DNA of 64,000 bases from Meghimatium bilineatum (taxonomy: Eukaryota; Mollusca; Gastropoda; Stylommatophora; Philomycidae), in the NCBI GenBank assembly GCA_034231615.1, contig CM067298.1:32308127-32372126 (forward strand). The letters are read 5' to 3'. How positions within the stretch are numbered: position 1 is the first letter of the stretch; each line of letters begins with the position of its first letter. The notes below the pieces were generated by a model. It was given only the letters and a program-made list of their open reading frames with translations. It was not told where the DNA came from and did no database searches. Position numbers and translations under genes: made by a program. Shown here piece by piece: positions 44,350-57,200 of this stretch.

Positions 44350-45340
44350 CTTTATTTCTTTACAACTATGAAATATGCACAGTCATAATGTACAGTTTTG
44401 TAAATTTGTTGGGTAACACAAACACCAAGCATAGCAGAGACCAAGGGGCATTCATGCTGGCATACGTCAGATATAAATAACATTTAACATACACATGAAA
44501 ACTTCCATTAAATCATGGGATATGAGTAACATTAATAGGAAGCTATAGGAAATTTCCAATAGTGCCAGCTCTGGTTTGAGTCTTGTTTTCCACCTTCTAA
44601 TTATAAATGCTATCAAGGCTTGCTGTGCGACTCATGTTGTATTGACAATGTTACTATACATAAGTATAGTAACATATACATAACAGTGCCTAAAAATTCC
44701 ACAATAACTGAAATCAATGCCTCATAAAAGATGCACTTATTTAAGTATTAAAATTACAATAAAACTATGCTCAGATTTAATTATGGCAAGAAGTGGTGTA
44801 ACTATGATAAAATAGATTTCCAACTATTTCTCTGGAAGACAACAATGTGCTTGTGCTTTTTTTTTTAGAACAGCCAACAAGATATTGCTTGTAGGATTAT
44901 CAGCTTTTGACAAATATTACTACACACATTCTTAAGCTTGCACATCAGTCTGTCAATCCCTTCCCTCCCTTGTGCTAATGGATGTTTTTTCCTTCCCAGT
45001 TATATTACTTCGTTAGCTATCACTATCTTGAATATTTTTAGCAATTTGTTATTGACATCAATATCTGCTGACTTCTGTTATTACTCAAGTTTGATTTAAA
45101 TGTTACTAAAAAATATGCTAATGGTAATTTTTGTATCAAAAAGTAAAATGGCTGCTCACAAATTCAAAGTTTACATTGACACAAATACTGAATACTATAT
45201 TGGAAACAAGCTGGTAGTTCATTCAAAAATATGATTAAAATGTGTATACAAAAACTAATTCATTATACTTTCTCTCCATTCTGGAAATGTAAGAGTACTA
45301 AGCACTTCCTATGGTTTCTTTTGCCATTTTCATGAATGCC
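44350..45340. other. No gene seen
   Basis: Unassigned sequence. Confidence 0.4.
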
Positions 45341-45344
45341 AAGA

Positions 45345-46221
45345 TATCACATAAATGGGGAGAAAAACATGTGAGATATAAAATATCATCAAATAATAAA
45401 GCACCAGGAATAGACGGAATACCTATAGAACTAATAAAAATGCTAACAGTGACAGGTATAAAGTGGCTATACAGACTGTTCAATGTGATATGGAAGACAC
45501 AAAAGACACCACAGGAGTGCAACTTAGTGGTGACTGTTCCCATCTGGAAGAAAAAAATGGCAGTAAGAAGGAATGCACTAAATATAGAGGTATATCACTC
45601 TTAAGCCACATAGGAAAAATCTTTAGCAAGTTACTAGAGAGAAGGATGCACACATATATAGAACCACAGCTCATCAACACACAACTGGGCTTTCAGAAAA
45701 ATAAAAGCTGTACAGATGCAATCTTCGCCCTCAAACAACTTTCAGAAAGAGCGACAGAACATAACCAAGACATATTTGGTTTTCATGGACCAAGAGAAAG
45801 CTTTTGACTTAGTGGATAGAGCACAACTATGGATAACACTACAGACATATGAAGTTCCCCAACATCTGATAAGCCTATGTCAGATCATATACGCCAATAG
45901 TAAACGAGCAGTAAGAACGAACACAGGTACATCCGATAATTTCCAAATTCAATCTGGAGTTAGACAGGGATGTGTACTATCCCCCCTATTGTTCATAACA
46001 TACATTGATCACATCTGAAAAGTAGCAAAACAATGGAAGAAAACAATCTGAATGATAACATAAATAAATTGCTATTTGCAGACTACCAAGCCCTAGTAGC
46101 ATCATCAAAAGAGCAACTACAAAACAAATAGACAGATTATATCAAACATGCCAAACCTTTAACATGAAGATAAACATAGAAAAGACTGAAGCAATGAAGA
46201 TAGGAAGAACAGAAAGAAACA

Positions 46222-46291
<70 letters not shown>

Positions 46292-46920
46292 CATGTATTG
46301 GAAACAACAGACTTAAACAAATGACAGAATGCACATACCTAGGAAGCAATATAACAACAGATGGCAAGAGCAGCAAAGAAATACACAATAGATGTAGTAA
46401 AGATACTAAGACCTAGGGCAAAAGACATCAATTTTCAGAAAGAAAAATGTAGACTTAAACACCAAAATAACACTATTCAAAACGATTATTATGCTAACGC
46501 TGTGCTACCAATGGCAAACATGGACAACGACAGCACAAGATAAACGTTAACTAGTGACAGCTGAAATGACATGTTTACGCAGAATCCTAGGGTTATCGCT
46601 AAGAGACAGAGTGAGAAATGAGTATATTAGACAAAGAACCGACATCACCCCAATTTTGGAATATATTAAGAGACAACAGATAAAATGGTTTGCACACATC
46701 AGCAGACTACCATCAGACAGCTTACCACAGCAAGCTATGCTACATAGATACAGTGAAGGCAGACCTAGAGGCTGACCACAAAAATTATGGACCACTGAAA
46801 TAAAAGAGGCAACAAATTCCACAATATACTCAGCACACATGAGGGCAATCTCCAGAAAACTCTTCTACCCCTGATGCTGAAAGGCAACAAAGGGTTTAGC
46901 GAATAGATAGACAGAATAGA
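45345..46920 (+). mobile_element. LINE family A, RT to 3' end, frameshifted
   Basis: The RT is readable over several frames: NNKAPGIDGIPIELIK (45400), TKYRGISLLSHIGKIFSKLL (45580), LGFQKNKSCTDAIFALKQL, YLVFMDQEKAFDLVDRAQLW (motif A), SGVRQGCVLSPLLFITYIDH (motif B), then LLFADYQALVA. In that last block the second catalytic Asp codon of the usual FADD has become Tyr. The C-terminus has CLRRILGLSLRDRVRNE and IKWFAHISRLPSD. The 3' end is CGAATAGATAGACAG. An (AT)n expansion interrupts it at 46224-46284. The 5' part with the endonuclease is missing. Confidence 0.88.
46224..46284. repeat. (AT)n microsatellite inside a LINE
   Basis: About 30 AT units between ACACCA and ACATATACATGTATTGGAAA. The homologous spot of the LINE copy at 1150-3425 (1757-1773) has only CCAATATATATATATTGG. 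Confidence 0.95.
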
Positions 46921-46924
46921 TGCA

Positions 46925-47160
46925 AAACAGTACTAACTTTTCTTGAGAAATTTTTACTTTAACAAATAGTATTGCTTTGCTTTAGTTTGACACAATTAAC
47001 CAGAAAAATATTGCAGTAACAATTTCATTGACATTAGTATTACAGAAGAATTATTGATACCACTAGTTACAAGCTGAGTGAGCTTCTTTCTTAAAAGTAT
47101 TCCCATGCTAAAATACACATTTATAATTAATGCACGCATAAATATTGCCGGAATAAATTT
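46925..47160. other. No gene seen
   Basis: Possibly part of a 3' untranslated region of the minus-strand CERT gene; not provable from sequence. Confidence 0.3.
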
Positions 47161-47167
47161 TACTTAA

Positions 47168-47823
47168 CCTTTACCACGCCATCGATGTGAATAACCACCC
47201 ACTTCCGGGTGTACTGCGCTCAACATGTAGTAGCAGAATTGTATCGTTGCTAAGCAGTCTTGTAACCATGGTAAAAAGTTTAAATTTATCTTTTTTCTCT
47301 CCTGAAAAAGTAGGCACACTGCTAGGATTAAAATCTAGCCCCTTTGTTGGTCAAGGTCGTGTGCAAAACAACAATGCAAATTGAAGCATTATCAAAGTTT
47401 CAGTTATCCTGTTACAATCATTGCAAATTATGTTTTTTGGGAATTATGTTTATTTCAAAGATAGTATGAATATGTTAGTTTCCATATGAAATTACATCTG
47501 CAACAATAGGTCTAGACATGCTGCATTGAATATAAATCATATGTGTTGAAGAAATGTTCCTAGTAAACTCCTAGAGCTGGTGAAGAATGAATCGACAAGG
47601 TAAGTGACATCTACATTATTTATTTTCATAGAAGATATTATAAGCAAGTTGGTTCGTTTATGAAATAATATTATAAATATCACGTAGAAGCATTCTGAAA
47701 GGGCATTTCACATTTTTCATGTCCAAACAGGTAAGTCACTTATTTTATATATTACATAATTATCATAAAAGAATCTGACATGCTGTAGGAAAGTTATGTA
47801 ATTCACATTTGACGTGGTAAAGG
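47168..47823. mobile_element. piggyBac-like non-autonomous element, TTAA TSD
   Basis: The 656-bp unit has terminal inverted repeats CCTTTACCACG (47168-47178) and CGTGGTAAAGG (47813-47823), flanked on both sides by TTAA (47164-47167, 47824-47827). TTAA target duplication with ends starting CCY(T) is the hallmark of the piggyBac superfamily. No transposase frame is present; the 65-codon frame at 47187-47384 shows no DDE motif. It lies 150 bp beyond the CERT stop codon, so it may sit in the 3' untranslated region. Confidence 0.78.
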
Positions 47824-47973
47824 TTAATATTGGCAAATGAAAATTCCTAAATACATAATACATTACATAAACTCCACATAAAAATTACATTAAACCACTG
47901 TGATAAGGCAGAGTCATATAAATTAATTATAGAAACAAGATTTGGGGAAAACAATTTATAATTAAACAAGTTC

Positions 47974-48101
47974 CTAGAAAAGTATAGACTTATCCTTTGT
48001 TTTCTCTGACACAAAACCTGTGAACCGCTTTAAAAACTTGGGATATTCCCTTCTGTACACAGCTCTCAATACTGATGCTGGAGCCCAACCGCCTGGGTTC
48101 A
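47974..48101 (-). CDS. CERT1: CERT last coding exon
   Basis: 128 bp, phase 1 in, to the TAG stop at 47974-47976. It encodes [42 protein letters not shown]. The acceptor is TCTGTTTCAG|TG. The C-terminal ILF end and PKFLKRFT match vertebrate CERT almost residue for residue. Plus-strand TTTATT words near 47448 and 47618 are candidate polyadenylation signals for this strand. Confidence 0.97.
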
Positions 48102-48208
48102 CTGAAACAGAAAAATGTTTGTGATAATTTTTAATTGGTAAGTCACAAGTTAATACTGTAGACAAAAATATTTTTTAAAAACACATTCTACAAAATTGTG
48201 TGCCACTT

Positions 48209-48297
<89 letters not shown>

Positions 48298-51200
48298 GTG
48301 TGTGTGTTGGCACGCATGTGTGTGTCGCATGTTCGCACACCCAGTGTTTTTCTATAGGGATATGCAGTATTCCCACTTATTTTCTTTGGTTATTTTGGTA
48401 CTGAGCATCAACCTAAAGAAAAGAGTATCATAATGTCCATGAAAACATACATTTTACTGTGAAACAATAACATGGTCATCTTATCTATTTTTTTGTCAGT
48501 TTTTGCTAAACGATCAAGGATATTGACTCACTGTATAGGCCTACGGTGACAAAAATATTGTGTTACAGATTTATAGTTGCCCTTGCCCACATTTTCTCTG
48601 GTAATAAAATTGATAATAAAGCTAGTCTCTAATTTAGAAATATCTTATTCACCTTCAAGGAAAACTGGACAATTAAATTGTGCCTTTTGTCATTTATACA
48701 ACCCAGCTGGATAATCAAGATTCATTATTCTTAAGTGACCCTTTTGACTTTTCTTGCAATTTTTATTGGTACCTTATGTTTGAGAATGAACGCTGAAGAA
48801 GAAGAAGAATAAGAAAGAAAATCAAGAGTAATTTTTCCCTGCCTAATTGTCCAGGACTATAATATCTCTGATGTTACCAAACTAAATTGTTCATATAATA
48901 TTGTCTGTGAAAACAAACAATACATGTCAATCTATCTCACATTTCCAGCTTGGCCTAATGTTTCTGTAAACTTGGATGTATTTGCGGGAATGCTGCTAAA
49001 TGAAAATTTCTATTCTACTTCTGATGTAATTTCATTACCAAACAAGGTGTTATATATTTGATTAATTTGAATTGCAATATTTCAGGTCCTGGTGCTTTGT
49101 TTGATGGAGCTGTTTGTATTGCATTTTCTATTTCTGCTAGCAATATGATTGGTTCTAACTCTTCCGTTATATTGTTTACTATGTTGTCGTCCCCTTCGTC
49201 TTTTAGGTTGAGCAATTCTTTTACTCTTTTCTTCTTTCAAAAAAATAATGTTGTCACCTTTTCATGATTATTTCCTGGTTATTGATTGTCTTTCGCCCGT
49301 GTGTTGTCAGAGCCCGAAAGAGGAGCAAAGAAAAGCAACACTGTTTACCTTCCATGCATGTCGTATGAGGCGACTAAGGAGGTTACGGGATGGAGTTGGC
49401 TGTCCCATCCCATATAGGGTCAGTGACCCACAGCCATGCTGAAGTTGGATGTGTCAGGCCGAAAGGCGCATATATCGCAGCCATGCTATAAACCATGACA
49501 CAATGCATTCCGTTCTCCAGACTACATCCTGTTGATCTGCAGGAGTATGAGAACAAACGCAGAAGAAGAAGATTGTCTTTCCCTTTTCATCATTTATTAT
49601 TTTGATTGGTTCATATTTATCTTCTCTTTTTCTCATATTCTGAATTTTCATGCAGAATTTCTTTGGTGCTTTTTTTGTAATCTGTACTTAATGATTCGAC
49701 ATATTCTTGCCACACTTTGGATTAAGCATCTTTAACGATTTTCTTTGTTATTGACTTAACTGACCTGTACTCAATATAATCTGCTTGCACTTTGCTTGCA
49801 GTCCATTTCTGGAATTTTTGTTTCTGATCTTTTTGCCTTTTGACTTCCTCATTCCACCACAGTGTTGTTTTGGGTTTTCTACCTTTATGTTTCATGTATC
49901 TACAAGTTTCTCCTACTATTTGCATTATGATTTTCTTTAATATTTCCCATTTTTCTTGAATTGACTTGTTAGTTATTGGTAGCTTTTCAAATTCTTCTAA
50001 GAATTTTTGTTTATATTGTTCTAGTATATTGGTATCCAGGAATTTTTTTTTAGTTTATAAACTAGTTTGTTGCGTTCCTTGTTCTTCTTTCTATTTATTT
50101 TAGCTGATTCTATTGATGCTTTGTGCTAGGTGTCTACACACATATTTGGTATTGCCCTTGCTTCTCTTATAATTCCTCTATTATTTCTTTTTGCTAGTAT
50201 GAAGTCTATTTGATTATGCAATTAAGGTTGTTCTATTTGTATCATGTGTATGTCTGGGATTCTCAGTGTTTGAAGAAGGTGTTTGTTACAAATAAATTGT
50301 ATTGATTGTATGTTTGTTACAGTCTGTTACAATTTCCTGTTCGTTTCTTGATTCATGATTAGAAACTGGCAACACAGCATGTGGGCACTCCCATAAGTGC
50401 TCTGCTCTCTGTTCCAGCAACCATCCTTGTGTATGTAGACTCAGAGTCCTGGTCAGGTGTTGATTGAATGATCTTCGGGACTTTCTTTAAAAAATTACTT
50501 TCCCTTCCCTCTCATCTAAATACTCCCATTTCTAACAGTCTCTGTATGAGTACATTCTCAGCCTCATTGACATCATCTTCATCTTGAAATGAATTTAGTA
50601 CTGCCTTTGCCTTAATCAAGTCTGCTTGATCTCTTCTCAGCATTGTGCCATCTATCTCGCCTTTCCTACCAAAAAGTCGGCTCTCGCGTTTCCTCTGACT
50701 CCAGCATGACCAGGGCAGTATATCCATGTAATGCTCTGGACGAATGAGTTGTTCAATAAATCCCACCATTCTTTTCTCAGCATGTGCTTTTCTATCTTGT
50801 GCAGCATGCTTTGAGAGTCTGTGAGTATTACCGAGTGTGTTGATGTATCAATTATTAAACAATTAAGTGCTGCTGTAACTCCCTCCATCGTCATGCTCGA
50901 TGTGACAGTGGAGCATGTTGAAAATTTTTCAACCAACTTCACACCATTTCTGTAGGCAACAAAACTCAAACCGCTTTTATTTGTATTTCTGTTAACTGAA
51001 CCATTCGTGTATATAAGTATGTCTTGTGATTTCGAGTGTAGCTGGGCAAATTTATACACTGTAACCTGGACCCTGACACCTGTCCATTTTCGACACGCTT
51101 TATCTAGTTGTATTATTACTTTAGTCAGGATTTCTTCTCAATGTCTACCTCTACCCATTCACTGCCCTTTCCCATTTCTTCTATTTCACATTCTGTGATG

Positions 51201-54200
51201 TGTTTTCAACCTCTGCCATCCACGATCTGCCACACTTGATTCGTTTTCCCTTTGACTCATCTAGACATTGGTGTAATGGGTGGTAGTTGTATTCTGTTAC
51301 TTTAAGGTATGACCTAACTGCGCTACCTGATGTTGCACTCTAATACTGCAGAAATCAAGTGGAAATCTCATTGCAGAGATGGGTGTATTCCTAGTACACC
51401 CCAATTACCACTTGATAACACTGATCCCTCCTTTAGCCTTCTGAATCATATTTATGATGTGTTTGTTGAATGAGAGACTTCTATCAAAGGTTATCCCAAG
51501 ATATTTAAAGTCCTTTTCTCTTTCAATGAATGAGCCCACACAATTGACAGCTGGCAGTGTGTCACTGACCAGATTATTATTCAAGGAGTATCCGACGACC
51601 TTTACTTTTGACGGATTTATTATCACATCGTTGTATGTTCTGCACCATATTGAAAATTGATCTAGTCCACTCTGTACACTGTCAGCAATATCTGTTCTGT
51701 TCCTGCCCATGTTGTATAGTAGGATATCATCAGCATATGTTAGAACTCTACAATTGCTTGAGGTTTGCAATTGAGCAATTTTTAACATATACACATTAAA
51801 CAGCACCGGGGACAAAGAAGATCCTTGTGGCAGACCTGGTGCTAATGTTCTGATCTCAGACGTCCAGGATCCGCACCTCAGAGCAACTTTTCTACAGATT
51901 AGCACATTCAGCGTATGATCCAGGGATGGATATCATGTTCCCTTAGCATGTAGACAAGAAGGGTTAACTAACTCTATTGTGTACCTCTTCTAGGTCTATT
52001 GCTGCAAATACAGTTTTCTCTTTATTCTGAAAATTTGCATAAACTTCATATGCAAGAACTGCTGCATTTGTGACCGTGTCTGTATGCACCTAGGTTATTT
52101 TGGAGAATGTTACCGTACATATTCTACAGTGCGATTATACAATAACCTTTTATGTCAGCAGCATCTTTGCCTGGATTTTGGCATGAGTATGAGATAGCTA
52201 TGTAGCCACTCCTCTGGTTCCACTCCTGTTTTCAGACTCGCATTATAATCGTCTGCCATCTTAGCTAGCATATTTTCCCCAATGTCCTTGAGTAAGTTGT
52301 ACCTGATTCCATCCGGGCCTGGAGCGCCATCAAATGTATTCTTAATAGCGAGTTGCTCTTCTTCAACATCTGCAAGCTGGTCTTCGTTGGTCCTGATATC
52401 CATGATGGATGTCAGAGTATGAAGGTTTTCTTTGCGTTGATCCATGTCATCCTGATTAGTTTGGTGAAGATATCTATCAAAGAAGGCTCTGCCTTTCATC
52501 TCATCTGATGTCAGTGTCTGTCGTGTCAGCCCTCAGGCTTTTCCTGTTCATTCTATCACCAAATGGTCCTAAATATTATACTATTCCATTTCTGTCCTTT
52601 CCTAAGTGGACACTGAAGTCTTCCATGACATACATTTTCTTCTCTGTTTACAGTGTTCAATGTGCCATTTAAGTTGCCAAAAATTCTTCACACTCAACTT
52701 AAATGTTTGAGGAATCACATGGTGCATACACTAGAATATAGTTTGTACTTACACTGCTCACCGTCACAACAACTGTTACTATTCTTTCTGACACATAGTT
52801 GGTTTTCGACAATGCCTTGTAACATAACTGGGTCAATTATAAATCCTCTGCCGAAGACAGATGTGTCGGGTCACTGGCGCAAATAAAATGGCGATATAAT
52901 GCATTTCCATTCTCAGGACTACATCCTGCTGGAAATCTAGTAGGACCATGGTCCTGCTACAAGGGAGATCCAGCGGGAGTTTGAGAATGAACGCTGAAGA
53001 AGAAGAATTATAAATCCAACCCTGTGTTTAGTGTGTAGTTTATAAGTCGTTTGCATCCAGTACTTTTAATTCTGGTGTCTGACAGACTTAAAATTGTGAT
53101 ATCTCATTTCTTCATTTCCTCTATAGGTTTTTCTGATTTGTTTCTTAACCCACTGATATTTATTGTTCCAAATTTGGTGTTTTGTTTACGTATGATATTA
53201 AATTGTGTTTTGATATTGAATGTCAATTGTTATTTTCAAATGATATTGAAAATGACAATAGTGATTTCAAAACTAGCACAAATGATAAATATTTGGCAAG
53301 GCACCAACATTGTAAAGTTAAACTACATCTAATTAGAGCAAGCATATTTCCAGCTACTGTGAAACATGGACACTTAATAAATCAGTGGTAAAGAGAATTT
53401 CTGTCTTTAAAATGAGATGCTAAAAAAGTATTTTGACAATAACATAGACAGTGAAAAAGATGAATTAAGAAGTGACAAGAACATTAAACATCGAAGATAG
53501 TTGTCTCCTAAACAACATTATAACAAAAAAGCTATGGTTTTTGTGGCCATACAAGGAATCATAACAGCATGGAAAAATTAATAATGGAGGGAATGATTGC
53601 TGGTTAACAGGGGTAAAGGCCTCCTAAGACAATGATTGAAAAGTGGAATACCCTTGGTTGCTGCAGGTCAACTCACATAGACTCGAAAGAAGTTCAGAGA
53701 AAAAAAACTGCACTCTGGAAATAATGTCACCTGAATGAGTAACTTAACATAAATACTGTCAAATATCCTTACCATCTGCAGTATATGTAATTTTACACGT
53801 AATGTGTTCTCTGGTAATGTCCCCTTCAGCTGGAGGTTCTATAATAGTCTCACAAATCAGTGCCACGTTCATGGTGATACGGACATATTTATTTGCCTAT
53901 GGATATCAAATAAAAGCTGTTAGTTCAAAATATGAACGTAAACATGAAAAAATATTTTTGTTTTTATTGTGAAGACATTTTATCTAGTCATGTAGTCATG
54001 TGTGCTGACGCATCTCTTGGCCTGATATCTCCACTTCAGCACCTGTGCTTGTTTGAGCAAAACTGTGGTCCTGCTCGATGTAGGAGGTTGCTCGACCAAT
54101 CTTAGTTTCCAGCCTCTGTTAACTGCCCATCTCCATTTAAAGGAGTTGGCCTCTGTGGCAATGAAAATAAGCACAAACAACTTTTGAATTTTTTCTTCTG

Positions 54201-57200
54201 ACTACCAAATATGATCATTAGATGTTATGCCTCATTATTTTAGTATTTCTCAACTACTGTCTACAAAGAATTAAGTTATACAAAGAAATACAAGCTATTT
54301 ACATGCTTGCTGTCTTAAAGTCAATTTCTCATTTTTCTTCTTCAGTGATCCAGTAGATCATGCAGTTTTGCACTATGACCCAATGCCATGTAGTGATATC
54401 TGCAGGTGTTTGTCAGTTGTTTCTTTGTTGAATATTGCATATTTTATTTGTTTGGTATTGGAGGAAAATTAGACTTTCTGATATCATTTGACTCTGTAAA
54501 TTTGAGGATGTGGTGGTCAACAGTTTCATGATGGTGTTTGGAGTATGTTGTGGTTGAATTCTGTTCATTTGTTTATTAAGTCATATGTACTGAGTCCGGA
54601 GTGAGAAGATAGTATTTTGATTCTCCTTGCAAGATAAAACTTATCATTCCATGAGATGTCATATTTTGTTTTTCTCTAATAGGTCATCTCCCTGTTCACA
54701 CTATTGAGGTGTATGGAGAATACAATGTTAAACAGATTTTTCTGTGACGATCGACACACTAGAAGTCATGTGAGTCATCAGGTCTGCCACCTTTATATTC
54801 CAGATTTGTTCCAAGACCCATTCTATACTGCTGGATCAACCTCAGAGCTGTCTGTGGTTGAAAAACAACCTAATCTGGGTATAGATCAATGGGCTACCAG
54901 ACTACACCACAAGTGCACTAAACATGCTGCATCACCATTCTGTCCTTTCCTCTAGTAAATCCCATTATCTGGGGGTTATTTTTATGTTTGTTTATTCACT
55001 GCACAAGAATCATCACATTTAGTGAATTTACATTGAACTGTTTTATAAGACCTATGATGCAGTACAGCAATATCATCTAACAATTCGGTCAGATTTCTTG
55101 ATTCTTGTCAGATTTGTATTAACCTGATTGTCTACAAAGTAGTTGCTTGTCCTTTATGCGGTGTATATACTATTCAAACTGTCAGCAAGCACTGTTCAAT
55201 TTAACTTGAGAGTCACAAACTACCTTGTTCTAACATCTACCTACAATCTCACTTCTATGTGACGTTCTGTAAGAATGTTTCTGTCACTGTAACTTTGTAC
55301 GCCTTTCTGTTCTGTGCAAGCTGCCCTGCTTCCTCCAGTGTCACATTTAGGAGGTCCTAAATATCCTATATCTATTGCTCTTTCCTGGAATCCAAGAATA
55401 TGCCTTCTAATCCAATGTGACTTTTTATGTGTCCAAAATATGCTAGACGTACAACCGCAAACTATAAGTAAATACCTTCTTTGAAAGGAAAGAATCTCCA
55501 GTCTTAATACAACATTCCCTTACAAGAACATTTCTTGTATTTTATGTGTGTAGGCTCTGTGGTAGAGTCGATAGCTGTCCCAACTCATTTGAATTAGCTC
55601 ATGGTTTGAAAGATGATTGTCCACATTGTGCTGGTGATACAATTGCATATATTAAGGGTGCCTACATATTCTACAATAGTTGAAAAGCAATGTCTTATAC
55701 AAGATATGCTTCCATTCCATGGTATGTGTAGCAGTACTTGTAGACTATGATGAACATTAAACTTAAGATGTAGTAGAATTTGAGTACTCCTAACACAAAT
55801 GTTGGCCAGTGTATCAAGGAATAGTTTTATATTCCTCATGATCGACTAAAAGTGACAGCCAAATTTGTCTAAAGATAAAACTAGGAAAATAGCAGATTAA
55901 CATAAATACAGAAGGGTTGGTTTTATATTACTCCACTAACTCCTTCTTTTAGCCTCCAATCCTCCAAAGGATTTTTATTTGGTTGTGTGATTTTTTCTTA
56001 GGAACCAACATGTGCTACAATATTCAGCTATTTATTTCTCTGACATATCTTTTATTTCTATATGACCGAACCTATGCAATAATACAACTTAGAACTGTGA
56101 TATCCACACTCTTCTAAGCTGGCCATAAAATCTATAAAATATGCCTATTAATCCACATCTTTTCTGACTTTCTTCTTCTGAATTAATTCTCAAACACTTG
56201 CAGATTAGCATTCTGTAATCTGGAGAATCGAATGCACTGTGTTATGTCTTACAGCTTGGCTGCAATACGATTGCCTTTAAGCCTGAGACATCGGACTTCA
56301 GCAAGTGACTTTTAGTAATTTTTTTATTTGAATTTGGTTTTTATTTTTAATTTAACATGTTTATTTTTCATCACATTGCAGAATTATTTTATAACTTTAA
56401 ACAAAACTGTTAAAATTTACATGCACAATACAATGATAACACAATCATGTGTATTGATTAAATAAATAAGTCAATCATCAGATGACAATGAAAAAGTATT
56501 CACAAATATTTCAAATAATAATACTGTGAAAATAAATTACAATAATTTGTAAAATTTATACAATGCATTTTAAAAACATTTTTAAGTATATTATTTTAAT
56601 TTATTAGTTTTAAGAAAAACTATCGAAGTTTTTAAATGAGACAAGTTCGCAGACATGATATAATTTTTCATAAAAATCCAAATCTAATTGAGTTACCTGA
56701 CAATCTGGATGTTCACAGGAATAGTTGACTACAATCCAACTATCTGGTCCCTCATCATTGCTCTTGGACATGTGTCGCATGTGCGACCAGAAGCAGGCAT
56801 CACGCTGGGAGGCTGGCCAAACTCTTTTAATGACACTGTTGCTGACAAATGTGTCATCTGACAGCCATTCAACAATATGGCTATGATCAAGAGTTGCTAA
56901 ATAGAGAAATTATTCCCAGTAAACAACAGGTAATGATTACAGGTAATAAGTCTTATACAGCCTGAAGATACTCTTCAGGTATTCTACAACTATAACTTCT
57001 CTCTTTAATCTCTTTGAAATCTATAACAAATCTTGTGGTAGTCCCTGGCATATTTATGTATGACATAAGTGTCAATATATCACAATTTTATACATTTACT
57101 TGTGTTGTTGGTTGGTGTGTGTGGTTTGTTGGTTGGTGTTTGTGGTATGTTGGTTGGCGTGTGGTTGGTTTGGTGTGTGTGTGGTTGGTTGGTTAGTGTG

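Noticed and set aside
31985..47973. A single ~16-kb 3' untranslated region of the CERT gene ending at the AATAAAATAAAG word near 32000
   Set aside because: SINEs in both orientations, LINE pieces and unstable arrays fill the interval. Nothing in sequence alone links it to the CERT transcript.
53980..54180. A possible extra CERT exon on the minus strand (frame of 66 codons, AG near its start)
   Set aside because: Exons e and f already join in phase (0/0) and match CERT continuously, so an exon here would insert sequence absent from the family.
54704..54955. 83-codon plus-strand frame near a possible promoter
   Set aside because: No similarity to a known family, no conserved motif, and it lies antisense within a CERT intron.
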